Below, in pieces: positions 8,452 to 17,907 of a stretch of 64,000 nucleotides of DNA (its first letter is position 1; every line of letters starts with the position of its first letter). The DNA lies in NCBI RefSeq assembly GCF_019263585.2, contig NZ_JADQDF010000001.1, forward strand, positions 5,404,501-5,468,500, in the 5' to 3' direction. Under the pieces are notes generated by a model. It saw nothing but the letters and a program-made list of their open reading frames with translations, ran no database searches and was not told the DNA's origin. The translations under genes and the position numbers were made by a program. The DNA is from Pseudonocardia oceani. GTDB taxonomy: Bacteria > Actinomycetota > Actinomycetes > Mycobacteriales > Pseudonocardiaceae.

Positions 8452-9479
8452 GCGGCTCGGACGTCACGCGTGACGGCGTGCGGGGTGCCCGTCCCGACCG
8501 CGAGGCGACCACCGGCGCCGTGGACGGTCAGGGGCGGCGCGGGCGGGACAGGCGCGAGCGCGAGCAGCCCATGGTGCCGCGCGCGGAGTTCCAGTCCTAC
8601 TACGGCAAGCCGGTGCTCAACCCGCCGGTCTGGGAGTCGCCCGACGTCCCCGGCTACCTGTTCCTCGGCGGGCTCGCGGGCGCGTCCTCGGTGCTGGCCG
8701 CCGGGGCCCAGCTGACCGGCCGGCCGGAGCTGGCGCGTACGGGCAAGGTCGCGGCCGTCGGCGGCGGCCTGCTCTCGCTCGTGGCGCTCGTCCACGACCT
8801 CGGGCAGCCCAAGCGGTTCCTGCACATGCTGCGGGTGTTCAAGGTGACCTCGCCGATGAGCGTCGGGTCGTGGCTGCTCGCGGGCTACGTGCCCCTGGCC
8901 GGGGTCGCGGCCGCCTCGGAGCTCACCGGACGGCTGCCCCGCGTCGGCTCGGCGGCGACCGCCGGGGCCGCCGCCCTCGGCCCGGCGGTCGCCTCCTACA
9001 CCGCGGCCCTGATCAGCGACACGGCGGTGCCCGCCTGGCACGACGGGCACCGGGAGATGCCCTACGTCTTCGTCGGGTCCGCCGCGACGGCGGCGGGAGG
9101 TGTGGGCCTGCTCGGCGCGCCCCTGCGGGAGCAGGGGCCGGCGCGCGTCCTGGCGCTGCTCGGTGTCGCGGCTGAGCTCGGGGTCTTCGAGCGGATGAGG
9201 CGGCGCATCGGCATGGTCGCCGAGCCCTACCGCTCCGGAAGGGGCGGCCGCTACGTCCGCGCCGGCGAGGCGCTGTCCGTGGCCGGAGCCGCCGGCGCGG
9301 TGCTGGGCCGGCGCAGCCGCCTGGCATCCGCGGTGTCCGGCGCCGCGCTCGTCGCCGCCTCGGCGGCCACCCGGTGGGGGATCTTCCACGGCGGCATGGA
9401 GTCCGCGCGGGACCCGCGCTACACGGTCGTGCCCCAGCGCGAGCGTGCCCGCGCCCGGGAGGCGGCCGCCGGTGCCTGA
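8448..9479 (+). CDS. nrfD: NrfD/PsrC-type quinone-reactive membrane subunit
   Basis: This 343-residue protein has a polar N-terminal stretch (about 1-65) followed by eight or nine hydrophobic helices. The segment QSYYGKPVLNPPVWESPDVP followed by GYLFLGGLAG is characteristic of NrfD (polysulfide reductase) membrane subunits, as is HDLGQPKRFLHMLRVFKVTSPMS. It replaces the cytochrome b gamma subunit of E. coli FDH-N, so this complex should pass formate electrons to quinone without heme b. The GTG start overlaps the fdnH stop. It is the last clear gene of the operon. Confidence 0.9.
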   Translation: MSGSDVTRDGVRGARPDREATTGAVDGQGRRGRDRREREQPMVPRAEFQSYYGKPVLNPPVWESPDVPGYLFLGGLAGASSVLAAGAQLTGRPELARTGKVAAVGGGLLSLVALVHDLGQPKRFLHMLRVFKVTSPMSVGSWLLAGYVPLAGVAAASELTGRLPRVGSAATAGAAALGPAVASYTAALISDTAVPAWHDGHREMPYVFVGSAATAAGGVGLLGAPLREQGPARVLALLGVAAELGVFERMRRRIGMVAEPYRSGRGGRYVRAGEALSVAGAAGAVLGRRSRLASAVSGAALVAASAATRWGIFHGGMESARDPRYTVVPQRERARAREAAAGA

Positions 9480-9885
9480 CATCGGCCGCGACCGTGCGCG
9501 GTTCCCGGTCCCGCCGACCGGACGGCGGGTCACCGTGGGGGGTGCGCGGCCGCGACCGGCCGATCGTCGCGAGGAGCAGGCCGTGACCGCACGTCGACCG
9601 CCGGAGACCGCCGAGCCGGCGACGCGACCGGCGAGAAGAAGGCGAAGCAGAGCCGGGACCGGACGCCGGTCGGCTCGTTCCGGCCGGCGCCTACATCGCG
9701 TTCGCCGGACTGGGCGACATCGTCGGGACCGTGGTGTTCGTGGCCACGTCCTCACCGGTACCCGTCCCTGCGCGACGGGGAGGGCCGGCGGTCGTGACGG
9801 CCGCCGACGCACGGGATGACCGGTGGACGGTGACCCGTCGCGGCTCAGCGTGCATCCCGCCCCGGCATCCGGGTACGCCGGGGCC
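9480..9885 (+). other. about 400 bp without a convincing gene
   Basis: No frame here gives a protein with family character. One stretch at about 9691-9750 reads as a hydrophobic segment (AYIAFAGLGDIVGTVVFVAT) in one frame. It can only be joined to the GTG at about 9583, which has a GAGGAG before it, by a frameshift. It may be a relic of a small membrane protein that once followed nrfD. The operon terminator is not obvious. Confidence 0.3.
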
Positions 9886-10716
9886 ATGAGCATCACCATG
9901 GCCGGGGGGCCACTGGCGACCGACGCCCCCGAGGCGGTCAACTACCGCATGGAGGGGCCGGAGCACCGGCTGTTCCTCGGGCCGTTCCCGCGCCGCGTGC
10001 GCGGGGTCCTCAACGGGCGCACGGTCCTCGACACGCAGGACGGCGCCCTGCTGCACGAGACCGGCCGGTTGCCGCAGCTCTACGTGCCGCAGATCGACGT
10101 GGCGGGGCACCTGCTCGAGGCGGGTGAGACCGTCGAGCACTGCCCGTTCAAGGGCGAGGCGCGCTTCTCCACCCTGGTAGTGGACGGCGCCCGCGCCCGT
10201 GATGCCGTCTGGTCCTTCCCGCAGCCCGCGCCCGGGGCGGGATGGCTGCGCGGCTACCACGGAGTCGCCTTCGACGCCCTCGACGCGTGGTACGACGAGG
10301 CCGAGCAGGTGCGCGGTCATCTGCGCGACCCCTACCACCGGGTGGACACGCGGCCGACGGACCGCCGCGTGCGGGTCAGCGTCGGCCGCACGGTGCTCGC
10401 CGAGACCGCGCACGCCGTCCTGCTCTCCGAGACCGGTCTGCCCAACCGGCTCTACGTGCCGCCCGGCGACGTCCACGCCGACGCCCTGACCCCGAGCACG
10501 ACCACGAGCCACTGCCCCTACAAAGGTGACGCGGACTACGCCGGGGCATCGGGGACCGAGGATGTGGCCTGGCGCTACCGGGAGCCGTTCCCCGACGCCG
10601 TCGCGGTGGCCGGACACTGGTGCTTCGACGAGACCAGGGTCCGCGTCGAGTCCGACACCCGCTCCTCCCCGGCCGAGCGCGGGCACTCGCGGTCCGTACG
10701 ACCGAGGTGGCTCTGA
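9886..10716 (+). CDS. tandem DUF427 protein
   Basis: This 276-residue protein has two DUF427 modules. Each carries the signature of a beta-rich domain ending in HCP(F/Y)KG: residues near 85 (EHCPFKGEA) and near 215 (SHCPYKGDA). Between them are the related halves LLHETGRLPQLYVPQIDV and LLSETGLPNRLYVPPGDV. The family is cytosolic and its function is not established. The start at 9886 is preferred, though an in-frame ATG at 9823 would add 21 residues. It stands alone between the FDH operon and a broken dehydrogenase. Confidence 0.85.
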   Translation: MSITMAGGPLATDAPEAVNYRMEGPEHRLFLGPFPRRVRGVLNGRTVLDTQDGALLHETGRLPQLYVPQIDVAGHLLEAGETVEHCPFKGEARFSTLVVDGARARDAVWSFPQPAPGAGWLRGYHGVAFDALDAWYDEAEQVRGHLRDPYHRVDTRPTDRRVRVSVGRTVLAETAHAVLLSETGLPNRLYVPPGDVHADALTPSTTTSHCPYKGDADYAGASGTEDVAWRYREPFPDAVAVAGHWCFDETRVRVESDTRSSPAERGHSRSVRPRWL

Positions 10717-10724
10717 CCGCGTAC

Positions 10725-10750
10725 GGCCCCGCCCGACGAGAAGGCGGGCC
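10725..10750 (+). terminator. possible hairpin terminator after the DUF427 gene
   Basis: GGCCCCGCC (10725-10733) can pair with GGCGGGCC (10743-10750) with one bulged C, nine bases after the DUF427 stop. There is no U-tract, as is common in GC-rich actinobacteria. Nothing else was recognised in 10717-11002. Confidence 0.35.
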
Positions 10751-11002
10751 CCGCCGGCGGCCGCTACATGACGGTGCGGGTGTGCAGCGCGCAGAGCTCG
10801 GGGCGTCGTCCGCCGGAAGACCGGGGGCTGCGAAGGCGACGGGCCGGGCCTCGACGAGGGCCGTCGTCGTGCAGAGGTCGCGGGGGAGATGTCGGCGCAG
10901 CCCCCTTCCCCTGCCGTCGGGTGCGACGACCCACGACGCATGGTCGCGGGATCAGCGGGCACCCGGCGGGCGACCGGGACGGCGAGGAACAGGGAGCAGG
11001 GC

Positions 11003-12237
11003 ATGAAGGCAGTCGTGTGGCACGGGATCGGCGACATCCGCGTGGACGAGGTCCCCGATCCGAAGGTGCAGGACCCCGGCGACGCGGTCATCCGGACCAC
11101 GACCGCGGCGATCTGCGGGACCGACCTGCACTTCGTGCGCGGCACGATGACCGGGATGGCCGAGGGCACCATCCTGGGCCACGAGGTCGTCGGAGTGGTC
11201 GAGGAGACCGGGCCCGGCGTCCGGAACCTGACACCGGGCACCCGCGTGGTCGTGGGTTCGACGCTCTCGTGCGGCTACTGCTCGTACTGCCGGTCGGGCA
11301 CCTACTCGCAGTGCGACAACGCCAACCCGGGCGGCCCGACGGCGGGCACGGCCTTCTTCGGCGGACCGGCCCCGACGGGCAGCTTCGACGGCTTCCAGGC
11401 CGAGTTCGCCCGGGTGCCCTTCGCCCACACCATCGCCGTGCCGCTGCCGGACTCGGTCACCGACGACCAGGCGATCATGATCTCCGACATCTTCCCGACC
11501 GCGTGGTTCGGCGGGCGGCTCGCCGAGATCGGTAAGGGCGACACGGTCGCGGTGTTCGGCCTCGGGCCGGTCGGCCAGTTCGCCGTGCTGTCGGCGTTCC
11601 TGCAGGGTGCGGGCCGGGTGCTCGCCGTCGACGCGATCCCCGGCCGGCTCGCCGCGGCGCGCCGGCTGGGCGCGGAGGTGATCGACTACAACGCCGAGGA
11701 CCCGGTGGCGGTGCTCCAGGAGCTGACGGGGGCATCGGACCGGACCGCGTGATCGACGCGGTCGGCGTGGAGTCGGAGCGTCCGAAGTCGTTTCCGGCCG
11801 CCGAGCAGGCGCAGGAGCAGTCGGAGCAGCTCGACGCCGCGCGGGACCAGGCCGCACCCGAGACGAACCAGCAGGGCGACCTGTGGAAGCCCGGTGACGC
11901 GCCGACCCAGGCCGCGCAGTGGGCGGTGCAGGCCGTGGCGAAGGCGGGGACGATCGGCGTGATCGGCGTCTACCCGCCGCAGCTGCGGAGCTACCCCTTC
12001 GGTGAGGCGTTCAACAAGAACCTCACCATCCGCACGGGCAACTGCCCGCACCGCCGCTACGTCCCCGAGCTGATCCGGCTCACCGCGACCGGTGCCGTCG
12101 ATCCGGCGCGGGTGCTCACACAGGTGGAGACGGTGCCCGAGGCGATCGAGGCCTACGAGGCGTTCGACCGGCGCGAGGAGGGCTGGCTCAAGACTGCCCT
12201 GGTCACCGACGCCGTGGTCGCGACCCCGCCGCGCTGA
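11003..12237 (+). pseudogene. zinc-dependent alcohol dehydrogenase, frameshifted
   Basis: The first frame (11003-11752) encodes the catalytic half of a medium-chain dehydrogenase. It has ICGTDLH and GHEVVG for the catalytic zinc, the four-Cys structural zinc lobe CGYCSYCRSGTYSQC, and the Rossmann motif GLGPVGQ. It stops at 11752. The missing C-terminal part continues in another frame from 11749 (VIDAVGVESERPKSFP...) to 12237. A single base lost from the run of five G at 11728-11732 explains the break, since six G would restore about 411 residues, the normal length for this formaldehyde-dehydrogenase-like subgroup. True mutation, phase variation or sequencing error cannot be told apart here. 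Confidence 0.8.
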
Positions 12238-12290
12238 CCCCGCCGGGTGCCGGCACCGGCCGGGATCGATCCGGCCGGGCCGGCGCCCGT

Positions 12291-13403
12291 TCACCCGCGG
12301 GAGCCCAGCTCCCAGAACGAGGGCCCGACCGGCTCCACGAAGTCGCCCGTCGCCACGAGGTACCCCTCGTCGTCGATGTCGATCGGGAGCTGCGGGAGCG
12401 ACCGTGCGGCCGGGCCGAAGACGGGCCTGGCCCCCTCGTCCATGGCGAACGCCGACTGGTGGCACGGGCACAGGGCCCGGTTGTTCTGCGTGTCGTAGAG
12501 CGACGCGGGGCAGCCGAGGTGCGTGCAGAGCTTCGAGTACGCGTAGTGGTCGCCGTAGTGGAAGTCCTCCTGGCCCGCACGCGGGACCACCGCGGTGCCG
12601 GGGCGGAAACGGATGAGCATGACGGGGGAGTCGGTCGAGCGCTCCGCGGCGAGCAGCAGCTCCGGGTTCCCCCGGTCGGACTCGCGGAACGGCACCACCG
12701 TCAGCATCGATCCGGGCGCCATGTCCTCCGGACGCACCCGCACTATCTCGCCGAGCACCCCGGTGATCAACCGCAGATAGACCGTCTCCCCGCTGAGCGG
12801 CGCCCAGCCGGTGGTCCACAGGGCCGCCCGGTCGCCGCCCTTCCACGGGTCGCGCACCAGGCCCCCCGCGGCCACCACGAGACCGCTGATCCCGAGCAGA
12901 CCGGCCGCGCCGATCACCGCCCGCCGCAGCAGGGGTTCCCGGCCGAACCCCGTGTCGTCGCCGGCCTCGGCGAACCGGGCGGCCGCCGTGGCGCGGTCGA
13001 CCGGCTCCGACGGCCCGCCGTCCAGCTCCTGCACCGCCACCTCGTCGGGGTAGGAGTGCTTCACGTGCACGATCAGTGCGATCCCCAGCGCGAGCACCGC
13101 GACCCCCGCCGTGATCCCGATGACCGGCGTGTAGAGGGCGTAGAGGGTGTACCCCTCCCGCCCGGGGAGGACGTAGTCGCTGGGCCAGGCCACGAAGCAG
13201 ACCAGGAACGCCAGTGCGGAGAGGATCGACAGCGCGAGCCACGCCGCGGTGGCCCGTCGCCCGCGCGCCCGCGTCCGGGCGGACGTGGGTGTCCGCGCCA
13301 CCACTCGGACCCCGTCGAGGCGGCCGCCGAGCTCGGTGAGCTGCTCGCGCGTCATCCGCCGCAGGGTCCGGCGGTCCGGCCGGCCGCCGTCCGGGGCGCT
13401 CAC
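12291..13403 (-). CDS. qcrA: cytochrome bc1 complex Rieske iron-sulfur subunit
   Basis: This 370-residue Rieske protein passes electrons from quinol to cytochrome c. It is of the actinobacterial type: a polar N-terminus, membrane helices (about residues 50-70, 85-105 and 165-185), then the Rieske domain. Cluster ligands are visible as CTHLGCP and CPCHQSAF with their His residues. The GTG start at 13403 overlaps the qcrC stop (GTGA), so qcrC-qcrA is one transcript. qcrB is not downstream but divergent. Confidence 0.92.
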   Translation of the reverse strand: MSAPDGGRPDRRTLRRMTREQLTELGGRLDGVRVVARTPTSARTRARGRRATAAWLALSILSALAFLVCFVAWPSDYVLPGREGYTLYALYTPVIGITAGVAVLALGIALIVHVKHSYPDEVAVQELDGGPSEPVDRATAAARFAEAGDDTGFGREPLLRRAVIGAAGLLGISGLVVAAGGLVRDPWKGGDRAALWTTGWAPLSGETVYLRLITGVLGEIVRVRPEDMAPGSMLTVVPFRESDRGNPELLLAAERSTDSPVMLIRFRPGTAVVPRAGQEDFHYGDHYAYSKLCTHLGCPASLYDTQNNRALCPCHQSAFAMDEGARPVFGPAARSLPQLPIDIDDEGYLVATGDFVEPVGPSFWELGSRG

Positions 13404-14218
13404 GAGCGCGCCCCGATCCAGGCGGTGACGAGGACGAGCGCGGCGAGGCCCACCAGGAACGCGGTCAGCCCCTCCGCGGTCGGGCCGACCTCGCCGAGGC
13501 CGAAACCGCCGACGTTGTTGCGCTCCCCGCGCACGGCCAGGACGTAGGCGATGATGTCGCGCTTCTCCTCGGGTGCGAGCTGGCGGTCGGAGAACCGCGG
13601 CATGGCCTGGGGGCCGCTCAGCATCGCGGTGTACACCTGGACCGGGGACGCCTCCTCCAGCGTGGGGGCGTACTTGCCGTCGAGCAGGGCCCCGCCGCGG
13701 CCGGTGAAGTTGTGGCAGGAGCTGCAGTTGAGCCGGAACAGCTGCCCGCCGCGTGACGCGTCGTCGCCCACCAGCGCGCCGCCCCGGGCCTCGGGGACCC
13801 GGGGGCCGCCCCCCGCCGCCTGCACGTACGCGCCGAGGGCCCGCAGGTTCTCCTGCCCCTCGGCGGTGCCGGGGTCGAACTGGGGCAACGGGGGCTTGCG
13901 GCGCGCCTGCGCCTGCTGGCGCGCCAGCGGCATGCGGCCGGAGGAGACCTGGAAGTAGACCGCCGCGTCGCCCACCCCGATCAGGCTGAGCGCCCGGCTC
14001 TCGACGCCCTGCAGGTTCTGCCCGTGGCAGGTGATGCACGAGGTCGCGTAGAGCTGCCGGCCCTGCTCGAGCAGTGCGGGATCGGACCGGGCGTCGGCCG
14101 TCTGCGGACGGGGGGCGAGCAGGCCGTAGAGCGCTCCGGCGACCAGGAGTCCCACCAGTAGCGCGGCCGCGTCGCGGACGCGCCGGTGCCGGGACCGGCC
14201 GGACGGGCGCTGCCGCAT
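13400..14218 (-). CDS. qcrC: cytochrome bc1 complex di-heme cytochrome c subunit
   Basis: This 272-residue protein has two c-type heme sites, CITCH (near residue 60) and CSSCH (near residue 165). It has an N-terminal helix (AALLVGLLVAGALYGLL) acting as signal/anchor and a C-terminal helix (LTAFLVGLAALVLVTAWIG). Methionine ligand candidates follow each CxxCH. This is the fused di-heme c1 of actinobacteria, which can hand electrons directly to the oxidase. The start at 14218 is chosen because AGGAGG lies just upstream. An in-frame ATG at 14245 would place that sequence inside the gene. Confidence 0.92.
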   Translation of the reverse strand: MRQRPSGRSRHRRVRDAAALLVGLLVAGALYGLLAPRPQTADARSDPALLEQGRQLYATSCITCHGQNLQGVESRALSLIGVGDAAVYFQVSSGRMPLARQQAQARRKPPLPQFDPGTAEGQENLRALGAYVQAAGGGPRVPEARGGALVGDDASRGGQLFRLNCSSCHNFTGRGGALLDGKYAPTLEEASPVQVYTAMLSGPQAMPRFSDRQLAPEEKRDIIAYVLAVRGERNNVGGFGLGEVGPTAEGLTAFLVGLAALVLVTAWIGARS

Positions 14219-14419
14219 GCTCGACTCCTCCTGTAGCGCTCCCACCCCGTGCCCGCCCTGTCCCGGCCCAAACCCCCGCGCGGCGTTTGGGACGCGGGCA
14301 GCAGGGCAACCGGGTCGTCACGAGCAGGTACCGGCGGGTGGTTCGGCCCGGGACGTGAGGAGTGCACTCGTGACACCGCCGAGCGCAGCAGGACGGCATC
14401 GCCGCCGGACGGCCGCGCG

Positions 14420-15925
14420 GTGAGCCTGCGGTGGCGCCTGGCACGCGCAGCGACCGCCCGCGCCGCGACGGCCGCCGACGACCGGCTGCACCTGGCCGGG
14501 ATCGCCCGCGAGCAGTCCTCGCACGTGTTCCCCAAGCACCACTCGTTCTTCTGGGGAGAGCTGGCGCTCTACTCGTTCCTGGTGCTGGTCCTGTCGGGCA
14601 CGGTGCTGGCCCTGCACTTCGTCCCGGCGACCACCGAGGTGGTGTACGACGGGTCCTACGTGCCACTGGAGGGGCAGCACGTCTCCCGGGCCTACGACTC
14701 GGCGCTGGGCCTGTCCTTCGAGGTGCAGGGCGGCCTGTTCGTGCGGCAGGTCCACCACTGGGCCGCACTGCTGTTCGTGGCCTCGATCGTGCTGCACATG
14801 TGCCGCAACTTCTTCACCGGCGCGTTCCGCAAGCCCCGCGAGCTGACCTGGCTCGGTGGCGTCGTGCTGCTGGGTCTGGCGATCGTCGAGGGCTACAGCG
14901 GCTACTCCCTCGTCGACGACCTGCTGTCCGGGATGGGAGTGCGGATCATGTCCGGGATCCTGCTGTCGGTCCCGGTGGTCGGCACGTGGCTGCACTGGGC
15001 GGTGTTCGGGTCGGAGTTCGCCGGGGAGGAGTGGCTCTCCCGCTTCTTCATCGCCCATGTGTTCCTGATCCCGGGCCTGCTGATGGCACTGATCGCGGTG
15101 CACCTGGGGCTGGTGTGGTATCAGAAGCACACCCAGTTCCCCGGGCCGGGCGCGCGGGAGGACAACGTCGTGGGGGACCGCGCGGCACCCGGGTTCGGCA
15201 CCCGGACCGTGGCCAACGGGCTGTGCGTCGTCGGCGTGCTCGCGATCATGGCCGGGGTCCTGCAGATCAACCCGGTGTTCCTCTGGGGGCCCTTCACCCC
15301 GGCCGCGGCCTCGACCGGCGCCCAGCCGGACTGGTACGCGCTGTTCCTCATCGGCGCCCTGCGGCTGTTCCCGCGCTGGGAGATCGCACTCGGGCCCTAC
15401 ACCGTCCCGGCGCCGTTCTGGCCGGCACTCGTCCTGCCGCTGGTGCTGTTCGCGTTGCTGGCCGCCTACCCGTTCCTGGAGCGCTGGAGGACCGGAGACC
15501 GGCGCTCCCACCAGCTCCTGCAGCGGCCTCGCGACGCCCCCGGCCGCACCGGTCTCGGCGTCATGGCGCTGACCTTCTACCTGGTCCTCACCGTCGCCGG
15601 TGGCGACGACATCCTCGCGATCACGTTCGACCTGTCGATCAACGGACTGCGCTGGGCCGAGCGCATCGCGCTCCTGGTGCTGCCGCCGGTCGCCTACCTG
15701 ATCACCAGCCGGATCTGCCGGGGCCTGCAGCGCCGTGACCGCGACGCCCTCGCGCGGGGCCTGCGGACCGGGCTGCTGGAGGAACGACCGGAGGGGGTGT
15801 TCGTGGAGCTGCGCCAGCCGCCCGGGGGCGTCGACCACGAGGGCCGGCCGGTGCCGGTCGCCTACGACGGCGCCCGCGTCGCCCCCGAGATCGCGACGCT
15901 GCCCGAGGACGAGGCCCCGCGATGA
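14420..15925 (+). CDS. qcrB: cytochrome bc1 complex cytochrome b subunit
   Basis: This 501-residue membrane subunit carries the two b hemes and the quinol sites. Heme-binding His pairs are seen in VHHWAALLF and LHMCRNFFTG, and in the later helix pair (HVFLIPGLLMALIAVHLGLVW). The Qo loop region contains INPVFLWGPF in place of the PEW of bc1 types. The C-terminal extension is the long actinobacterial form. It starts with GTG at 14420 and is divergent from qcrC with about 200 bp between, whereas actinobacterial qcrCAB normally run in one direction. The stop overlaps the next gene (ATGA). Confidence 0.9.
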   Translation: MSLRWRLARAATARAATAADDRLHLAGIAREQSSHVFPKHHSFFWGELALYSFLVLVLSGTVLALHFVPATTEVVYDGSYVPLEGQHVSRAYDSALGLSFEVQGGLFVRQVHHWAALLFVASIVLHMCRNFFTGAFRKPRELTWLGGVVLLGLAIVEGYSGYSLVDDLLSGMGVRIMSGILLSVPVVGTWLHWAVFGSEFAGEEWLSRFFIAHVFLIPGLLMALIAVHLGLVWYQKHTQFPGPGAREDNVVGDRAAPGFGTRTVANGLCVVGVLAIMAGVLQINPVFLWGPFTPAAASTGAQPDWYALFLIGALRLFPRWEIALGPYTVPAPFWPALVLPLVLFALLAAYPFLERWRTGDRRSHQLLQRPRDAPGRTGLGVMALTFYLVLTVAGGDDILAITFDLSINGLRWAERIALLVLPPVAYLITSRICRGLQRRDRDALARGLRTGLLEERPEGVFVELRQPPGGVDHEGRPVPVAYDGARVAPEIATLPEDEAPR

Positions 15926-16554
15926 GCCGCCCGCGCGGTACGTGGCTCGTGGTCGCGGTCGGCGTGCTCGCGCTCCTCGCCGGGTGCGGGGCGGGCGGGG
16001 CGCCGGAGTACCTCGTCGCCCAGGGCGACGGCGCCGACGGACGCGTCGGGGACGTGGTGCTCCGCGACGCGCAGCTGCGCCACGTCGGCCCGGTCGCCGG
16101 TCCCGTCGTGCATCCGGTCGGCGGGACCGCCGTCGTGCAGGTCACCATCGTCAACACCGGCGGCACCGCCGACCTGCTGGTCGCCGTGAGCAGCCCGGTC
16201 GCCGCGGCGGGCGTGGTCGTCGGCGAGGCCGTGCTGCCCCCCGAGCACGTGCTCACCGCCGGCTACACGGGACCGGTCGCCGAGGTGGCGCTGCCCGGCA
16301 CGACCGAGATCGCAGTGGGGTTGACCGGATTGCTGAGCCCGGTCCGGGCCGGGCTGACCTACCCGGTCGAGTTCCGCTTCCTGCGGGCGGGGACTCTGCG
16401 CCTCGACCTCCCGGTGGGCCCGCCCGAGGAACCGCGTGCGGGGTGCGACCTGCCGCCGGACGGCCGGGAGCCGATGGTCCTGACGGCCCCCCTCGGGGCG
16501 CCGGTGCCGCCCGCCCCGTCCCCAGGGCCGGCGTGCCCCGAGCCGCCGGGGTGA
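15922..16554 (+). CDS. lipoprotein, possible copper-chaperone-like fold
   Basis: This 210-residue lipoprotein has a signal and lipobox (LLAGC) near residue 22. The central beta-rich domain (GTAVVQVTIVNTGGTADLLV... FLRAGTLRLDLPV) has the strand pattern of PCu(A)C/DUF461 periplasmic copper chaperones. The usual His/Met copper ligands are not evident, so the copper role is uncertain. Translational coupling to qcrB by a 4-bp overlap suggests a role in bc1/oxidase biogenesis or stability. Confidence 0.65.
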   Translation: MSRPRGTWLVVAVGVLALLAGCGAGGAPEYLVAQGDGADGRVGDVVLRDAQLRHVGPVAGPVVHPVGGTAVVQVTIVNTGGTADLLVAVSSPVAAAGVVVGEAVLPPEHVLTAGYTGPVAEVALPGTTEIAVGLTGLLSPVRAGLTYPVEFRFLRAGTLRLDLPVGPPEEPRAGCDLPPDGREPMVLTAPLGAPVPPAPSPGPACPEPPG

Positions 16555-16561
16555 TCGACTC

Positions 16562-17026
16562 TCAGCGGGCGAGCGGCTCGACCACGGCGTCGTACAGGTA
16601 CGCCTCCGTGTCGGCCCGCGCGTACAGCCCGGTCTGGCTGTAGGGCACGCCGTCGGACGGCGTCACGCGGTGCAGCTGCCCGACCCTGCCGGTGACGCGC
16701 ACGGCGCGCCCCTCCTCGACGGTCACGGGTGCCCGGCTCAGCACCGTCAGCGTGCGGCCGCCGACGGAGCCGTCGGACACGGCGAGCGTCGCCGGGCCGA
16801 GGACCTCCGCCACCGCGCCCACCACGGTGACGGAACGGCCGAGGAGCTCGCCCTCGTAGAAGGCCCGCTCCTGCGTCACCTCAGACACGGTGACGCCCGC
16901 GCCCGGCCCCGCCGCGTCCGGCCGGTCCGCGCCCGGACCGGTGCACGCCGCGAGCCCCACGGCGGCGAGCGCCAGCCCGACCGCACGTCGCACCGGTGTC
17001 CTCCGGTGCCTGCGTCCCCCTGTCAC
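16562..17026 (-). CDS. lipoprotein of unknown function
   Basis: This 154-residue protein has an Arg-rich n-region, a hydrophobic core and a lipobox (GLAAC) near residue 28, and is exported and lipidated. The mature part contains a small beta barrel-like sequence (GRSVTVVGAVAEVLGPATLAV and the repeated RAVRVTGRVGQL), like an OB-fold. It is convergent with the qcrB-linked lipoprotein, with seven bases between their stops. Function is not known. Confidence 0.65.
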   Translation of the reverse strand: MTGGRRHRRTPVRRAVGLALAAVGLAACTGPGADRPDAAGPGAGVTVSEVTQERAFYEGELLGRSVTVVGAVAEVLGPATLAVSDGSVGGRTLTVLSRAPVTVEEGRAVRVTGRVGQLHRVTPSDGVPYSQTGLYARADTEAYLYDAVVEPLAR

Positions 17027-17117
17027 CCCGAGCCCCCGTCCACCTCACGCCCTGCCATCCGCCCCGTCCCTCCACCCGCTCCGGGCACCCGCCGTGCGCG
17101 GGTGCTGTTCCGCACGC

Positions 17118-17873
17118 TCACCGGCCGCCGCGCCGCACGTGCACCACGACGCCGCGGGTGTCCGCCGGACCCGCGCCGGCGGGCGCCCGCACGAGGCCGT
17201 CCGGCCCGGGCGGCAGCGGCGGCGGAGGTTCGCGCACCAGCGCGGGCAGCCGCTCGATCGCGCGGCGGTAGAAGCGCAGCTGGCGCCGGCGACCGAACAG
17301 CCGCCAGCCCAGGCGCAGCCAGGGGTTGGGGATCGGGGCCCGGCGTGAGTGCGCCCGGATCCGGAAGGCGACCCGGCCCGTGTCCAGCTCCTTGACCACC
17401 TCGTAGCGGAGCTCCCCCTGCTCGAGGTGCCCGCGCAGGGTCCGGTACGACCACCCGACGGCCCGCTCGGGGCCGCGCGGGCCCTCGCGCGTCTCGTCGA
17501 GCACCTCGTTCACCCGTACGCCGAGCAGGAACCGCAGGAAGAGGAAGCTGCCCTGCAGCAGCATGTCGCGACCCAGCAGAGGGACGTCGGGCCGGAACGC
17601 CGCGCGCAGCAGCGACGGGTCGGAGAAGTCGTAGGCCTCGATGAGCCGCACGGCCGTCTCCGCCGCTCCGCCGGGCTGGAACGCCCCCGGCGCCTCGACG
17701 CCGACCGGCGTGCAGCGCTGGTCCTCGTGCCACCCGCGGCGGTGGTGCGGAGGGGCCTGGGCCGGGTCGAAGTTGAGCGGCAGGTCGGCCAGTAGGTCGA
17801 GCTCGCGGGCGGTGTCGAGCCCCCGGGGCCGCAGCGAGACGCGGCGTCGCCGGGCGGGCGGGTTCGCGCTCAC
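17118..17873 (-). CDS. DUF1990 family protein
   Basis: This 251-residue protein begins at GTG 17873. It contains the DUF1990 core: a YDFSDPSLLRAAF segment, GWSYRTLRGHLEQGE, and the RAHSRRAPIPNPWLRLGWRLF stretch. An Arg/Leu-rich C-terminal tail follows. It has no membrane helix. The family is of unknown function, with a fold reminiscent of polyketide-cyclase-like lipid-binding domains (inference). It lies downstream of a holin-like gene on the same strand, 34 bp away. Confidence 0.75.
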   Translation of the reverse strand: MSANPPARRRRVSLRPRGLDTARELDLLADLPLNFDPAQAPPHHRRGWHEDQRCTPVGVEAPGAFQPGGAAETAVRLIEAYDFSDPSLLRAAFRPDVPLLGRDMLLQGSFLFLRFLLGVRVNEVLDETREGPRGPERAVGWSYRTLRGHLEQGELRYEVVKELDTGRVAFRIRAHSRRAPIPNPWLRLGWRLFGRRRQLRFYRRAIERLPALVREPPPPLPPGPDGLVRAPAGAGPADTRGVVVHVRRGGR

Positions 17874-17907
17874 CGCGTGCGGCTCGGTACGCGTCCGGCC
17901 CGGACCC

